Shown: piece after piece, positions 27,452 to 35,888 of the stretch
Position numbering within the stretch: position 1 is the stretch's first letter
How the letters are laid out: each line of letters begins with the position of its first letter
Assembly: GCA_934193095.1 (NCBI GenBank)
Contig: CAKPUX010000001.1
Location: 62,001 to 126,000, forward strand
DNA length: 64,000 nt
Reading direction: 5' to 3'
Source of the DNA: an uncultured Dialister sp.
GTDB lineage: Bacteria; Bacillota; Negativicutes; Veillonellales; Dialisteraceae
The notes under the pieces: generated by a model
The model's input: only the letters and a program-made list of their open reading frames with translations
Told to the model about the DNA's origin: nothing
Databases searched by the model: none
Program-made: the position numbers and the translations under genes

Positions 27452-28213
27452 TTATTTCCCAGCCTTTTCATAGATGCTGAGGAAATCCTCGGGTTTGAGG
27501 CTTGCGCCGCCGATGAGAGCTCCGTCGATGTCTTTTTCTTTGAGGAAATCAGCGATATTTTCACTCTTGACGGAACCACCGTAGAGGATGCGGATATCGG
27601 AGGCGGCTTTCTTGCCGGCGATGTCCTTCACGGTCTCGCGGATAAAGGCACAGACAGCTTCCGCATCTTCGGCCGTCGCAGCCGCTCCGGTGCCGATGGC
27701 CCAGATGGGTTCATAGGCGATGACCAGAGAGCCGACATCTTTCTTATTGATGTCAAAAAGCGCGGTACGGATTTCCGAACCGATGCGTTCTTCGGTCTGT
27801 CCGTTCTTGCGTTCTTCTGCTGTTTCTCCAACGCAGAGGATCGGTGTCATGCCATGTTCCTGAACGGTCTTCACCTTGCGCGCGACAAATTCATCACTTT
27901 CTCCCAGAATTTCCCGGCGTTCGGAATGACCGCAGATGACATAGGTGCAGCCGAGGCCTTTCAGCATGGCGGGGGAGATTTCTCCAGTGAATGCACCCTT
28001 CTCTTCCGGGTACACATTCTGCGCGCCCCAGTGGACAAAGGTGCGGTTCAAAAAGAAATTCGTCAGCGGCAGGTCGGTGAAAGGCGGGCAGATGAGCATT
28101 TCCACGCCCTCTTTCTTCTGCAGTTTGAAATGCTTGAAGAAAGCCTCCGCCTCTTCGACCGTGCAGTTCATTTTCCAGTTTCCTGCGATAAGGATCTGTC
28201 TCACAGGGATCAC
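27452..28213 (-). CDS. tpiA: Triosephosphate isomerase
   Basis: This 253-residue TIM-barrel enzyme interconverts dihydroxyacetone phosphate and glyceraldehyde-3-phosphate. The N-terminal IAGNWKMNCT carries the Lys. The catalytic His is in VICGHSERR, the catalytic Glu in VIAYEPIWAIGTG, and the phosphate loop is YGGSVKSENI. The start overlaps the pgk stop by four bases, so the two are coupled. Confidence 0.97.
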   Translation of the reverse strand: MIPVRQILIAGNWKMNCTVEEAEAFFKHFKLQKKEGVEMLICPPFTDLPLTNFFLNRTFVHWGAQNVYPEEKGAFTGEISPAMLKGLGCTYVICGHSERREILGESDEFVARKVKTVQEHGMTPILCVGETAEERKNGQTEERIGSEIRTALFDINKKDVGSLVIAYEPIWAIGTGAAATAEDAEAVCAFIRETVKDIAGKKAASDIRILYGGSVKSENIADFLKEKDIDGALIGGASLKPEDFLSIYEKAGK

Positions 28214-29397
28214 TCCTTATCCGCCAGGATGGCTACGCCCGGAAGGACCATGCCTTCGAGCATTTCCAAGGATGCGCCGCCGCCGGTGGAGACATGGGAG
28301 AATTTATCTCCGAGCCCCAGCTCATCGACGACAGACGCTGATTCACCGCCGCCGATGACGGTGGTCGCATCGAGGTCGGCCATCGCTCTGGCGATGGTGA
28401 AGGTACCTTTCGAGAAGGGTTCCATTTCAAAGACGCCCATCGGCCCATTCCAGACGACGGTCTTCATCTTCTTCAAAGTTTCCACATAGAGCTCGATGGT
28501 CTTTGGTCCGATATCGAGCGCCATCCATGGGTCCTGGAATTCTTCTTTGGAGAGGACTTTTGTATTCGCATCTTCTGCGAACGCATCGCCTGCCATGAAG
28601 TCGACCGGCAGCATGATTTCGCTGCCCATGTCACGGGCTTTCTTCATGAGATTTCTGGCAAGGTCGAAACGATCTTTGTCCTGCAGGGATTTGCCCATGT
28701 CGTAGCCTTCGGCCGCAACGAAGGTATTCGCCATACCGCCGCCGATCAGGATGACATCGGCTTTTTCCATCAGGTTCGCGATGACCTGGATCTTGTCGCT
28801 GATCTTCGCGCCGCCGATGATGGCAGCGAATGGACGCTCCGGCTTTTCGATCACGCCGTCAAGGAAATCGATTTCTTTCTTCAGAAGCAGTCCGGATACC
28901 ATCGGCATCAGCTTGCCGACACCGGCAATGGATGCGTGGCTTCTGTGCGATACACCGAATGCGTCATTGACCGCCAGGTCACAGCCTTCGACCAGGGCTT
29001 TTGCAAAGGCCGGATCATTCTTTTCTTCTTCTTTATGGAAACGAAGGTTTTCAAGGAGCAGGACTTCGCCCGGTGCGAGAGCCGCTTTCTTTTCCTTTGC
29101 TTCTTCGCCGATGCAGTCGGAGGCGAATTTCACATCCATGTGCAGCAGTTCAGCAAGGCGCTTGGCGACCGGTGCAAGAGACAGATCCGGCTTCACTTCG
29201 CCCTTCGGACGGCCCATATGGCTCGCAATAACGAGCGCAGCGCCATGATCCAAGAGATAGCGCAGCGTCGGCAGCGTCGCTACGATGCGGCGGTCATCGG
29301 TGATATGACCTTCCTTGTCATGCGGCACATTGTAGTCCACGCGGATATAGATGGTCTTGCCTTCCGGTTTCAAATCATAAATGGTCTGCTTATTCAT
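28210..29397 (-). CDS. pgk: Phosphoglycerate kinase
   Basis: This 395-residue kinase makes ATP from 1,3-bisphosphoglycerate. The N-terminal YIRVDYNVPHD block, SHMGRPKGE, LLLENLRFHKEE and the C-terminal nucleotide loop TVIGGGESASVVDELG are all present. Tandem position after gapA, with a two-base gap, and before tpiA gives a classical glycolytic operon. Confidence 0.97.
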   Translation of the reverse strand: MNKQTIYDLKPEGKTIYIRVDYNVPHDKEGHITDDRRIVATLPTLRYLLDHGAALVIASHMGRPKGEVKPDLSLAPVAKRLAELLHMDVKFASDCIGEEAKEKKAALAPGEVLLLENLRFHKEEEKNDPAFAKALVEGCDLAVNDAFGVSHRSHASIAGVGKLMPMVSGLLLKKEIDFLDGVIEKPERPFAAIIGGAKISDKIQVIANLMEKADVILIGGGMANTFVAAEGYDMGKSLQDKDRFDLARNLMKKARDMGSEIMLPVDFMAGDAFAEDANTKVLSKEEFQDPWMALDIGPKTIELYVETLKKMKTVVWNGPMGVFEMEPFSKGTFTIARAMADLDATTVIGGGESASVVDELGLGDKFSHVSTGGGASLEMLEGMVLPGVAILADKE

Positions 29398-29399
29398 TC

Positions 29400-30407
29400 T
29401 TACAGTCCTTTCGATGCGACGAATTTAACGAGGTCGATGATTCTCATGGAGTAGCCCCATTCGTTATCATACCAGGCAATGACTTTGACCAGATTTCCTT
29501 CCATGACCATGGTGAGCAGGCTGTCAACGGTGGAGCTGACATCGGTGGTCTTGAAGTCGGAAGAAACGAGCGGTTCATCAGTGTAGGCGAGGATGCCCTT
29601 CAATTCACCTTCTGCCGCCGCTTTAAGTGCTGCATTGATTTCTTCCTTCGTAGCCGGCTTTTCGATCTCAGCGACGAGGTCGACCAGGGATACATCCGGA
29701 GTCGGTACACGAATCGCAAGACCATTCAGCTTGCCTTTGAGTTCCGGAATGACGATGCCGATGGCTTTGGCTGCGCCCGTAGAAGTCGGGATGATATTTT
29801 CCGCTGCCGCTCTGCCGCGTCTGGCATCCTTCTTGTGTGCCTTTTCCAGAATCGCCTGGTCATTCGTGTAGGAATGAACCGTGGTCATCAGACCGCGGAC
29901 GATGTGGAATTTTTCATTCAGCACTTTGACCACCGGAGCGAGGCAGTTTGTGGTGCAGGAGGCATTGGAAATGATATTGTCCGTTTCCGGATCGTAGGTG
30001 TTTTCATTGACGCCCATTACGATGGTCGCATCATCATCTTTGCCCGGCGCAGTGATGATGACCTTCTTCACAGTGCCTTTGATGTGCTTGCCGGCACTTT
30101 CTTTATCTTTCAGCTTGCCGGTGGATTCGACGACGATCTCGACGCCGTACTTGCTCCAGTCCAGATGTTCCGGATCGCGGTCAGAGAAGACATGGACTCT
30201 CTTGCCATCAATGATGAGATCATCGCCATCGATCTTGACGTCCTTGCCAAGTCGGCCATGGACAGTATCATATTTCAGAAGATACTCTGCAGTTTCCACG
30301 CCGCTCGGGTTATTGATAGCGACCACTTCCAGATCATCTCTATCCAGAAGTCCGCGGAATACCAGTCTGCCAATTCTGCCAAAACCATTGATACCGATCT
30401 TTGTCAT
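29400..30407 (-). CDS. gapA: Glyceraldehyde-3-phosphate dehydrogenase, type I
   Basis: This 335-residue enzyme oxidises glyceraldehyde-3-phosphate with NAD. The NAD motif TKIGINGFGRIGRLVFR opens the protein, the catalytic Cys lies in SNASCTTNCLAPVVK, and the C-terminus has WYDNEWGYSMRIIDLV. I chose the ATG at 30407, with GGAGG upstream. The frame runs 68 codons further upstream, but that stretch is leader sequence with no family match. It is the first gene of gapA-pgk-tpiA, with a long leader from the promoter near 30690. Confidence 0.97.
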   Translation of the reverse strand: MTKIGINGFGRIGRLVFRGLLDRDDLEVVAINNPSGVETAEYLLKYDTVHGRLGKDVKIDGDDLIIDGKRVHVFSDRDPEHLDWSKYGVEIVVESTGKLKDKESAGKHIKGTVKKVIITAPGKDDDATIVMGVNENTYDPETDNIISNASCTTNCLAPVVKVLNEKFHIVRGLMTTVHSYTNDQAILEKAHKKDARRGRAAAENIIPTSTGAAKAIGIVIPELKGKLNGLAIRVPTPDVSLVDLVAEIEKPATKEEINAALKAAAEGELKGILAYTDEPLVSSDFKTTDVSSTVDSLLTMVMEGNLVKVIAWYDNEWGYSMRIIDLVKFVASKGL

Positions 30408-30673
30408 CTTATATACCCTCCTGTAACTGAACCTGCTTTTGAAGCAGCTCTTCTGAGGCGCCGCGCAGAGAAACCTCTTCACCGACAGCCTAAAACATGC
30501 GGGCTCGATGGGATATCTTCTTTCGAACCGCCCGCACTGTAAAACCGATACAAAAACCTCCCGCCCGCTTCCATTTCCCTTGCTCCATACAGAAGAAATC
30601 GGGCGAAACATTACGACTACAGTATATCACGCCGGCTTTAATACTACAATATCTCTTGCGAGATTTCTATTTA

Positions 30674-30704
30674 AGTATACCCTTTTAAGTAAAAAGAGTG
30701 TCAA
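30674..30704 (-). promoter_or_regulatory. Candidate promoter of gapA-pgk-tpiA
   Basis: A perfect minus-strand TTGACA (30704-30699) is followed by TATACT (30679-30674). The 19-base spacer is longer than ideal. The predicted leader is about 260 bases. Confidence 0.5.
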
Positions 30705-31027
30705 TTAAATCTCAAAATGCCTGCAGGCACCTTGTCAGGTTGAGAAGCTGCGGAGCTCATATCCCATCGGCTTTCGCTGATCGCACCGCGATAAGGCTTT
30801 ATGGTTCGGGGCATGCATCGAAGGCCTCTTCCGCTGTACTGTCACCGTCAGCGAAGACTGCAACCGGTGCATTTCACTATCCCATTTCCAAGGAAGCCGC
30901 CCCGCTTTCCAAACCCGTTCAGCCTGATTTTCTTCCTTTCTTTCCAAAAACGCATCGACCTTTTCATTTCGATGACTTTTTTGAAAGAATTTACCGTTTC
31001 TACATTCCATTGTTAGAAAGAAACGGC

Positions 31028-31033
31028 TATAAT
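31028..31033 (+). promoter_or_regulatory. Probable -10 box of fabK
   Basis: A perfect TATAAT lies about 130 bases before the fabK start. No good -35 box is seen. Confidence 0.4.
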
Positions 31034-31160
31034 ATGCATAGACAGAATGAAATACATGAATATGTTAGTTGTGACTGGTGATTCAAACCTATTCCCTGAT
31101 CACGTCCACGATTCTATTCTTCTTAGATGCAATCCGCATTCCCACGAAAGGAGCACTCCT

Positions 31161-32111
31161 ATGTCCTGGAATACAAAAATCACAAAACTCTTAGGCATCG
31201 ACTACCCGATCATTCAGGGCGGCATGGCCTATATTTCTGACGGTGTCCTCGCAGCTGCCATGAATCATGCCGGATGCGCCGGCGTCATCGGAAGCGGCGG
31301 CTTCTCTGTCGATGAGATCCGTGACCACATCCGTCAGGCGAAGGACATCTTAGGTCCGGGCAAATGCTTCGGCGTAAACCTCATGCTGCAGATGCCGAAC
31401 AAAGATGATGTCGCGCAGCTCATCTGCGATGAGAAAGTCCCCTTCGTCACCATTGGCGCCGGGAACCCTGTCCCCTATTTCGACCCCTTCCATCATGCCG
31501 GTGTAAAATGCATCCCCGTCGTACCGAATGTCAAGCTCGCCCACCGCGTACAGGACGCAGGCGCCGATGCCATCGTCGTCGAAGGCATGGAAGCCGGCGG
31601 CCATGACGGCAAGATCACCCTCATGGCTCTTCTCGAAAACGTCCTCCCCGAGATCGAGATCCCGGTCGTCGCAGCCGGCGGCATCGTAGACGGACGTGCT
31701 GTCGCTGCGGCTCTCCTCATGGGTGCCTCGGGTGTGCAGATGGGCACGCGTTTCCTTCTCTCCAAAGAATGCCGCCTCCACCCGAATGCAAAACAAGCCA
31801 TCATCGACGCTGCCGACACCGACTCCGTCGTGACAGGCTTCACTACCCGAGATACCGTCCGCGGCCTTAGAAATCCATTCTCTGAAAAATACCTGAAGCT
31901 CGAATACAGCGGTGCAGCGCAGTCCGAGCTCACCGCCCTCGCCGCCGGAACGAACCGCAAAGCCGTCATCGACGGTGACACAGAGAACGGCTTCGTCTTA
32001 GCCGGCATGTCTCTCACCCACCTCACGAAAGTACAGCCCGTGCAGGAAATCGTAGAAGAACTCGTGAGTGAAGCAGAAAGAAGACTCGCCGCAGCACCGA
32101 AATTGATTTAA
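31161..32111 (+). CDS. fabK: Enoyl-ACP reductase II, FMN-dependent (FabK family)
   Basis: This 316-residue TIM-barrel flavoenzyme reduces enoyl-ACP in fatty-acid synthesis. The N-terminal LGIDYPIIQGGMAYISDG, the VEGMEAGGHDGKITLM block with the active-site His (about residues 140-155), VVAAGGIVDGRAV and LMGASGVQMGTRFLLSKE match FabK more closely than generic nitronate monooxygenases, though that family is the alternative. The ATG at 31161 is preceded by GAAAGGAG; the frame is open upstream to 31047 with no similarity. FabK-type enzymes are known to be insensitive to triclosan. It stands alone and faces away from gapA. Confidence 0.88.
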   Translation: MSWNTKITKLLGIDYPIIQGGMAYISDGVLAAAMNHAGCAGVIGSGGFSVDEIRDHIRQAKDILGPGKCFGVNLMLQMPNKDDVAQLICDEKVPFVTIGAGNPVPYFDPFHHAGVKCIPVVPNVKLAHRVQDAGADAIVVEGMEAGGHDGKITLMALLENVLPEIEIPVVAAGGIVDGRAVAAALLMGASGVQMGTRFLLSKECRLHPNAKQAIIDAADTDSVVTGFTTRDTVRGLRNPFSEKYLKLEYSGAAQSELTALAAGTNRKAVIDGDTENGFVLAGMSLTHLTKVQPVQEIVEELVSEAERRLAAAPKLI

Positions 32112-32163
32112 GGAAACGCTCCTTACTTTGAGCCACTCGCACATAAAAAATCCCCATCGGCTA

Positions 32164-32225
32164 TGATATGATCCCCCTAAAGCAGACAAGGTAAATAACG
32201 AAACTGCTTTAGGGGGATCATATCA
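32164..32225 (+). terminator. 22-bp perfect inverted repeat after fabK
   Basis: TGATATGATCCCCCTAAAGC plus AG (32164-32185) is mirrored exactly at 32204-32225, with an 18-base loop. It sits 52 bases past the fabK stop and 430 bases past the convergent gene's stop, so it could end transcription from both sides. There is no T-run, so a terminator call is only tentative. Confidence 0.5.
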
Positions 32226-32272
32226 CGAATGGGAAGGGACTGGTAGCTGATGACTAGTGACTGGTGAGTCAA

Positions 32273-32319
32273 AGACATCAGACTCCCGTATCATCATTTC
32301 GAGCGAAGCGAGAAATCTT
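32273..32319. repeat. Outer inverted repeat, left arm
   Basis: AGACATCAGACTCCCGTATC followed by an ATTTCGAGCGAAGCGAGAAA core is repeated in inverted orientation at 34368-34415 with few differences. Confidence 0.75.
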
Positions 32320-32480
32320 TGTCATTCGCGGCGAGGGACTCACGTTTCCCCCACATGTGCCGCGAACTTCTCCGCTTTCCTCATCTGTCTTTCATCTCGC
32401 TAGAACCCTATCCGGCTCGCTTCGCTCGCCACCTTCCCCACGCAGGGAAGGCTTTGATGCGGGGAAGGCGGTGCTCTCAA

Positions 32481-32612
32481 ACATACGACGTTTTTCTCCG
32501 CTCAGTAAAACGAAATGCGCCGCCCCCCTTGAACCTATAGAACCTGCTGAACCTCTTTCGCAAACAAGCAAGGAACGGCACACACCATGAGCTAACGCTG
32601 AACCCGAAGCGA
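32481..32612. repeat. Mosaic intergenic repeat, copy C / inner inverted repeat, left arm
   Basis: ACATACGACGTTTTTCTCCG, a GCGCCGCCCCC block and GAACCTATAGAACCTGCTGA run for 82 bases. They are mirrored at 34152-34234 with a few mismatches. The trailing part matches the end of copy A weakly. Confidence 0.75.
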
Positions 32613-32652
32613 TGTTACCACGTCTGTGAATCAGTAGTAACATCACTTTCCA

Positions 32653-33996
32653 TTATCTGTTATGTCCGAAGAAGGTTTTCGCGACTTCAGGGAATGAGAT
32701 GTAGCTCAGGAGGTCTTCCATAGAGGCATTCGGATAGCCGTCTTCGGCAAGGCGTTTCCGATAGGTATCGAGCTGCGGCGGGATCATATCCGCCGGACGG
32801 CAGGTGATGGGCTCCTGATTTCCGATGGCCAGGCGTTTCACTTCCGGATCGATGGGACCCGGTGTGCGGCCATACTTGCCCGCAACGAGGTTTCTGACTT
32901 CCTGCGGAATCATCTTGTAGCGTCCGAGGACGACATTCATGACGGCCATGGTGCCGACGATCTGGCTCGTTGGGGTGACGAGCGGCGGGTATCCGAGTTC
33001 TTTTCTGACACGCGGCATTTCAGAGAGAAGCGCATCGTATTCATCGGCGACGCCCATTTCTTTCATCTGGTTCAGAAGATTCGACAGCATACCGCCCGGG
33101 ATCTGGGAAGAGAGGATTTTGGGATCGATGGAAATATTGGTATTCAGATGGAAATCTTCTTCCAGGTCTTTTTTGACGCGTTTGAAATAGTCCGCCACTT
33201 CGCCTAGTTTCTCCAGATCCAGACCGGTATCGTAGTCTGTCCCCTTGAGGGCTGCTACGATGGACTCGATGCAAGGTTGGCTGGACGCACAGGAGAAGGG
33301 CGAAATCGCGGTGTCGATGATGTCGACGCCGGCTTCGATGGCTTTGAGATAGGTCATATCGCCCAGCGCTGAGGTGAAATGGGTGTGAAGCTCGATGGGG
33401 ATGTGGATTTCTTTTTTCAGTGTCTGAATGAGCTTGTAGGCGTTGTATGGGAGAAGGAGTCCCGCCATATCTTTGATGCAGATAGAGTCAGCCCCCATTT
33501 CTACGAGTTCCTTCCCCAGCTTCACAAAGTCCTCGTCTTTGTGATAGGGACTCACGGTGTAGACGATGCAGCCCTGGGCATGTGCGCCGGCTTCCTTGGT
33601 TGCACGCATGGCGGTCTCCAGATTTCTCGTATCATTCAGTGCATCGAAGATACGGATGATGGAAACGCCGTTATCTACGGAGCGCATGATGAATTCACGG
33701 ACTACGTCATCTGCCATGGGATGATAGCCGAGAAGGTTTTGCCCGCGAAGCAGCATCTGGATCGGGGTTTTGAGATTCTTTTTGAGAAGACGGAGCCGCT
33801 GCCAGGGGTCTTCATTCAGAAAACGCAGGCAGACGTCAAAGGTCGCCCCGCCCCACGCTTCGATGGCATGGTAACCGATGCTGTCCATTTTCTCAAGGAT
33901 CGGCAACATATCGACGATGCGCATGCGGGTCGCCGCCAGAGACTGCTGTCCATCGCGCAATACCGTTTCTGTGATTTTCACTGATTTCTTAGCCAT
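32653..33996 (-). CDS. Carboxyltransferase subunit of a biotin-dependent (de)carboxylase, OadA/PycB/5S type, without biotin domain
   Basis: This 447-residue TIM-barrel protein moves CO2 between biotin and an oxo-acid. Marks are ITETVLRDGQQSLAATRM near the N-terminus, YHAIEAWGGATFDVCLRFL, MLLRGQNLLGYHPMADDVV, ICIKDMAGLL with the metal-bound Lys, and IELHTHFTSALGDM with the HxH metal ligands. The PYC_OADA conserved domain follows, and the protein then ends. No biotinyl domain (AMKM) is attached, so a separate carrier protein is needed. It could be oxaloacetate decarboxylase alpha, pyruvate carboxylase B, or the 5S part of methylmalonyl-CoA carboxyltransferase. It is monocistronic, with inverted repeats on both sides. 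Confidence 0.85.
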   Translation of the reverse strand: MAKKSVKITETVLRDGQQSLAATRMRIVDMLPILEKMDSIGYHAIEAWGGATFDVCLRFLNEDPWQRLRLLKKNLKTPIQMLLRGQNLLGYHPMADDVVREFIMRSVDNGVSIIRIFDALNDTRNLETAMRATKEAGAHAQGCIVYTVSPYHKDEDFVKLGKELVEMGADSICIKDMAGLLLPYNAYKLIQTLKKEIHIPIELHTHFTSALGDMTYLKAIEAGVDIIDTAISPFSCASSQPCIESIVAALKGTDYDTGLDLEKLGEVADYFKRVKKDLEEDFHLNTNISIDPKILSSQIPGGMLSNLLNQMKEMGVADEYDALLSEMPRVRKELGYPPLVTPTSQIVGTMAVMNVVLGRYKMIPQEVRNLVAGKYGRTPGPIDPEVKRLAIGNQEPITCRPADMIPPQLDTYRKRLAEDGYPNASMEDLLSYISFPEVAKTFFGHNR

Positions 33997-34031
33997 AGTG
34001 ATACTCCATTCTTGTGCTTGTCACAACGTGC

Positions 34032-34049
34032 ATTCATGTTGTCATGAAT
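34032..34049 (-). promoter_or_regulatory. Candidate operator before the carboxyltransferase gene
   Basis: A perfect palindrome ATTCATG-TTGT-CATGAAT overlaps a TATATT -10-like box (minus strand 34052-34047). It lies about 40-55 bases before the start codon. The binding protein is unknown. Confidence 0.45.
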
Positions 34050-34125
34050 ATAACACGGCTAAGAAAATAAATGAAATTTATAACGTTAATGATTGTATTA
34101 GGAAGTTTTATAGCTAACCATAGAA

Positions 34126-34234
34126 AGGATTCAGGGTTAGCCCGTGGGACGTGCGAAAGAAGTTCAGCAGGTTCTATAGGTTCAAAAGGGGGCGGCGCAT
34201 TTCGTCATCCTGAGCGGAGAAAAACGTCGTATGT
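34126..34234. repeat. Mosaic intergenic repeat, copy D (inverted) / inner inverted repeat, right arm
   Basis: Read on the minus strand it gives ACATACGACGTTTTTCTCCG, CGAAATGCGCCGCCCCC, GAACCTATAGAACCTGCTGA and CGGGCTAACCCTGAA. It mirrors 32481-32562 and matches the end of copy A. Confidence 0.75.
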
Positions 34235-34367
34235 CAAAAAATGGCTTATCTAAAATATAAGAACTGAGTCGAAGGATCTAAGCGCCGCGGAGGTTTGAAA
34301 CTAGCAGTTTTCTCGTATCGCAAACCTAATCCCTAGCCACTCATCCATCGTTTAGCGGTCTTCAAGG

Positions 34368-34415
34368 AAGATTTCTCGCTTGCGCTCGAAATGACGATAC
34401 GGGAGTCTGATGTCT
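34368..34415. repeat. Outer inverted repeat, right arm
   Basis: This is the inverted partner of 32273-32319, ending GATACGGGAGTCTGATGTCT. Confidence 0.75.
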
Positions 34416-34474
34416 CCTAGTCTTTTAGTCTCCTAGTCTCCAATCACTTTGCGCCACGAATCCCTAATCCTTAG

Positions 34475-35407
34475 TCACTCATTTTTAAACAACTTTATAA
34501 ATTCCTTCACCGCTGCCGGTGTATAGGATCCGTGCGGCAGGAGCAGGCGGTAGCGGCGGATGGCGTAGCGGGAGCGGAATGTAAAAAAACGGATGTGCTG
34601 CTCAGTCCCATCGACAAGGCGGTCACTCAGGAAGGAGGCGCCGATGCCGGCAAGCGCAAGGCGATAAGCGGTGACGAGCTGCGGTACTTCGATATATCTC
34701 TTGGGATTCACCCCTGTTTCTTCAAAAATTTTCAGGCTGCGCGCCCCGAGATTGATATGCGCATCAATGTCTATGAAAGGGATCTCGGGAAAATCGGATA
34801 GCTCCACCTGAGGAGCATCTTTTGCCAGATGGCGCCCTGCGGCTACATCCCCTGCCGAGAGTGCCTTGGAAAGCAAGGTCTCCGGCAACGCAAAGTGCGA
34901 GGGCAGAGCCAGCAGGATGTGGTCGCTGAAGCTCTCGTAGTTCTCGAATTCCTGAATGACGGATTCGTCGCAGCTGAATGTAAAATCAAGCTTATGTTCT
35001 TTCAAAAGGTTGATCAGCTGGTCCGAGCTCGTTTCCTCCATGCGGATATGGATGTGCGGGAAGCGGCGCGTGAAGCGCGTGATATAGGGCGGGAGCAGAT
35101 ACGCATTCATATAGTTCGTCCCGCCAAGACAGATGTCCCCGCTCATGAGGCCGTGCAGGTCATCGATCTGCTGTTTCATTTCCTGTTCGAGGAGCATTTC
35201 TTTCTTGATATAGGAAATATACATCTCACCCACAGGCGTCAGCGTGAGCGGACGCTGCCCGCGGTGGAAGAGCGCGGCTCCGATCTCCTTCTCCACCTTC
35301 CTGACGGCAATGCTCAAAGCCGGCTGTGTGACAAAGAGCGCTTCCGCTGCTTTCGAAAAGCTGCCATTGACATAGACCTGATATATATATTTTTTCTCCA
35401 GCTCCAT
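34475..35407 (-). CDS. LysR-family transcriptional regulator
   Basis: This 310-residue regulator has an N-terminal winged helix (GSFSKAAEALFVTQPALSIAVRKVEKEIGA... at about residues 15-45) and a periplasmic-binding-like effector domain from about 90. It is divergent from the budA-ilvN-ilvB operon across a 503-base spacer. In Bacillus the LysR protein AlsR controls acetolactate synthase and decarboxylase from such a position. An AlsR-like role here is inference from context. The gene upstream of the carboxyltransferase could be another target. GGAGA precedes the ATG. Confidence 0.88.
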   Translation of the reverse strand: MELEKKYIYQVYVNGSFSKAAEALFVTQPALSIAVRKVEKEIGAALFHRGQRPLTLTPVGEMYISYIKKEMLLEQEMKQQIDDLHGLMSGDICLGGTNYMNAYLLPPYITRFTRRFPHIHIRMEETSSDQLINLLKEHKLDFTFSCDESVIQEFENYESFSDHILLALPSHFALPETLLSKALSAGDVAAGRHLAKDAPQVELSDFPEIPFIDIDAHINLGARSLKIFEETGVNPKRYIEVPQLVTAYRLALAGIGASFLSDRLVDGTEQHIRFFTFRSRYAIRRYRLLLPHGSYTPAAVKEFIKLFKNE

Positions 35408-35559
35408 AATATAAATCTCCTTTATGAAAATATTAGTATGATTAAATTGATTATATAATGCATAAAGCGTATAGTAAAGGCATTCGATGAGAAAAATGAA
35501 TAGGAAGGAGTGCAGTAGGAGGCAGGTTCAGGGCGTTCAAAAGGTTCACAGGTTTCCTT

Positions 35560-35668
35560 AAAACTCCGCGGTGCTTCCATATGATGATGCGCCTCTCCTC
35601 CCGTAGAACCTGCTGATTCTCTTTCGCAAACAGTCATAGGGCAACACGCCACGGGGCTGACCCTGAAG
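35560..35668. repeat. Mosaic intergenic repeat, copy E
   Basis: A degenerate copy: AACTCCGCGGTGCTTCCATA, TAGAACCTGCTGATTCTCTT and GGGGCTGACCCTGAA match copy A in the same order. Confidence 0.65.
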
Positions 35669-35677
35669 TTTGAAAGC

Positions 35678-35888
35678 AGGGATTAGGGATTAGTGGCTAG
35701 GGATTAGGAGCCTCGAGTGACTTGTGACTAGTGACTGGTGACTTGAATACTACTTTCGGGCATCGCCCCATATATACTCGCGGCGAAGCCGCCACCACCA
35801 TTTCTAATTTCTCATTTCTAATTCCTCATTCGAGCAAAGCTTTCACCCGCAATCAAAGGGCGGCACGCCCGCGGGGCTAACCCTAAAA
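35678..35888. repeat. Mosaic intergenic repeat, copy B
   Basis: This copy is colinear with copy A: GGGATTAGGGATTAG, GTGACTAGTGACTGGTGACT, TTGAATACTAC, TTCGGGCATCGCC, ATATACTCGCGGCG, then GGGCGGCACGCCC and GGGGCTAACCCTA just before budA. Confidence 0.75.

Larger units (their letters stand above)
30408..31160. other. 753-base spacer between gapA and fabK (divergent genes)
   Basis: No convincing gene is present. It holds the gapA leader (30408 to about 30667), the gapA promoter, and a G/C-richer stretch of unknown meaning (about 30715-30960). The fabK promoter region is near 31028. A 91-codon frame on the minus strand (30735-31010) lacks a ribosome site and resembles no family I know. Confidence 0.5.
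32112..32652. other. Repeat-rich spacer between fabK and the carboxyltransferase gene
   Basis: No gene is seen. It contains an AGGAAACGCT word directly at the fabK stop (32111-32120), a 22-bp perfect inverted repeat, GACTAGTGACT words, and the left arms of the inverted repeats that flank the carboxyltransferase gene (32273-32319 and 32481-32562). Confidence 0.6.
33997..34474. other. Spacer between the LysR gene and the carboxyltransferase gene
   Basis: No gene is seen. It holds the carboxyltransferase promoter region with a palindrome (34032-34049) and an inverted copy of the mosaic repeat (34126-34234). Further on are the right arm of the outer inverted repeat (34368-34415) and AGTCTCCTAG words (34411-34470). 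Confidence 0.6.

Noticed and set aside
30735..31010. A 91-codon frame, and a possible cobalamin or FMN riboswitch, upstream of gapA
   Set aside because: No ribosome site or protein similarity for the frame. Some aptamer-like words (GTGAAAT, CTGACGGTGACAGT) occur, but the conserved cores are not in proper order and the stretch lies upstream of the mapped-by-eye promoter.
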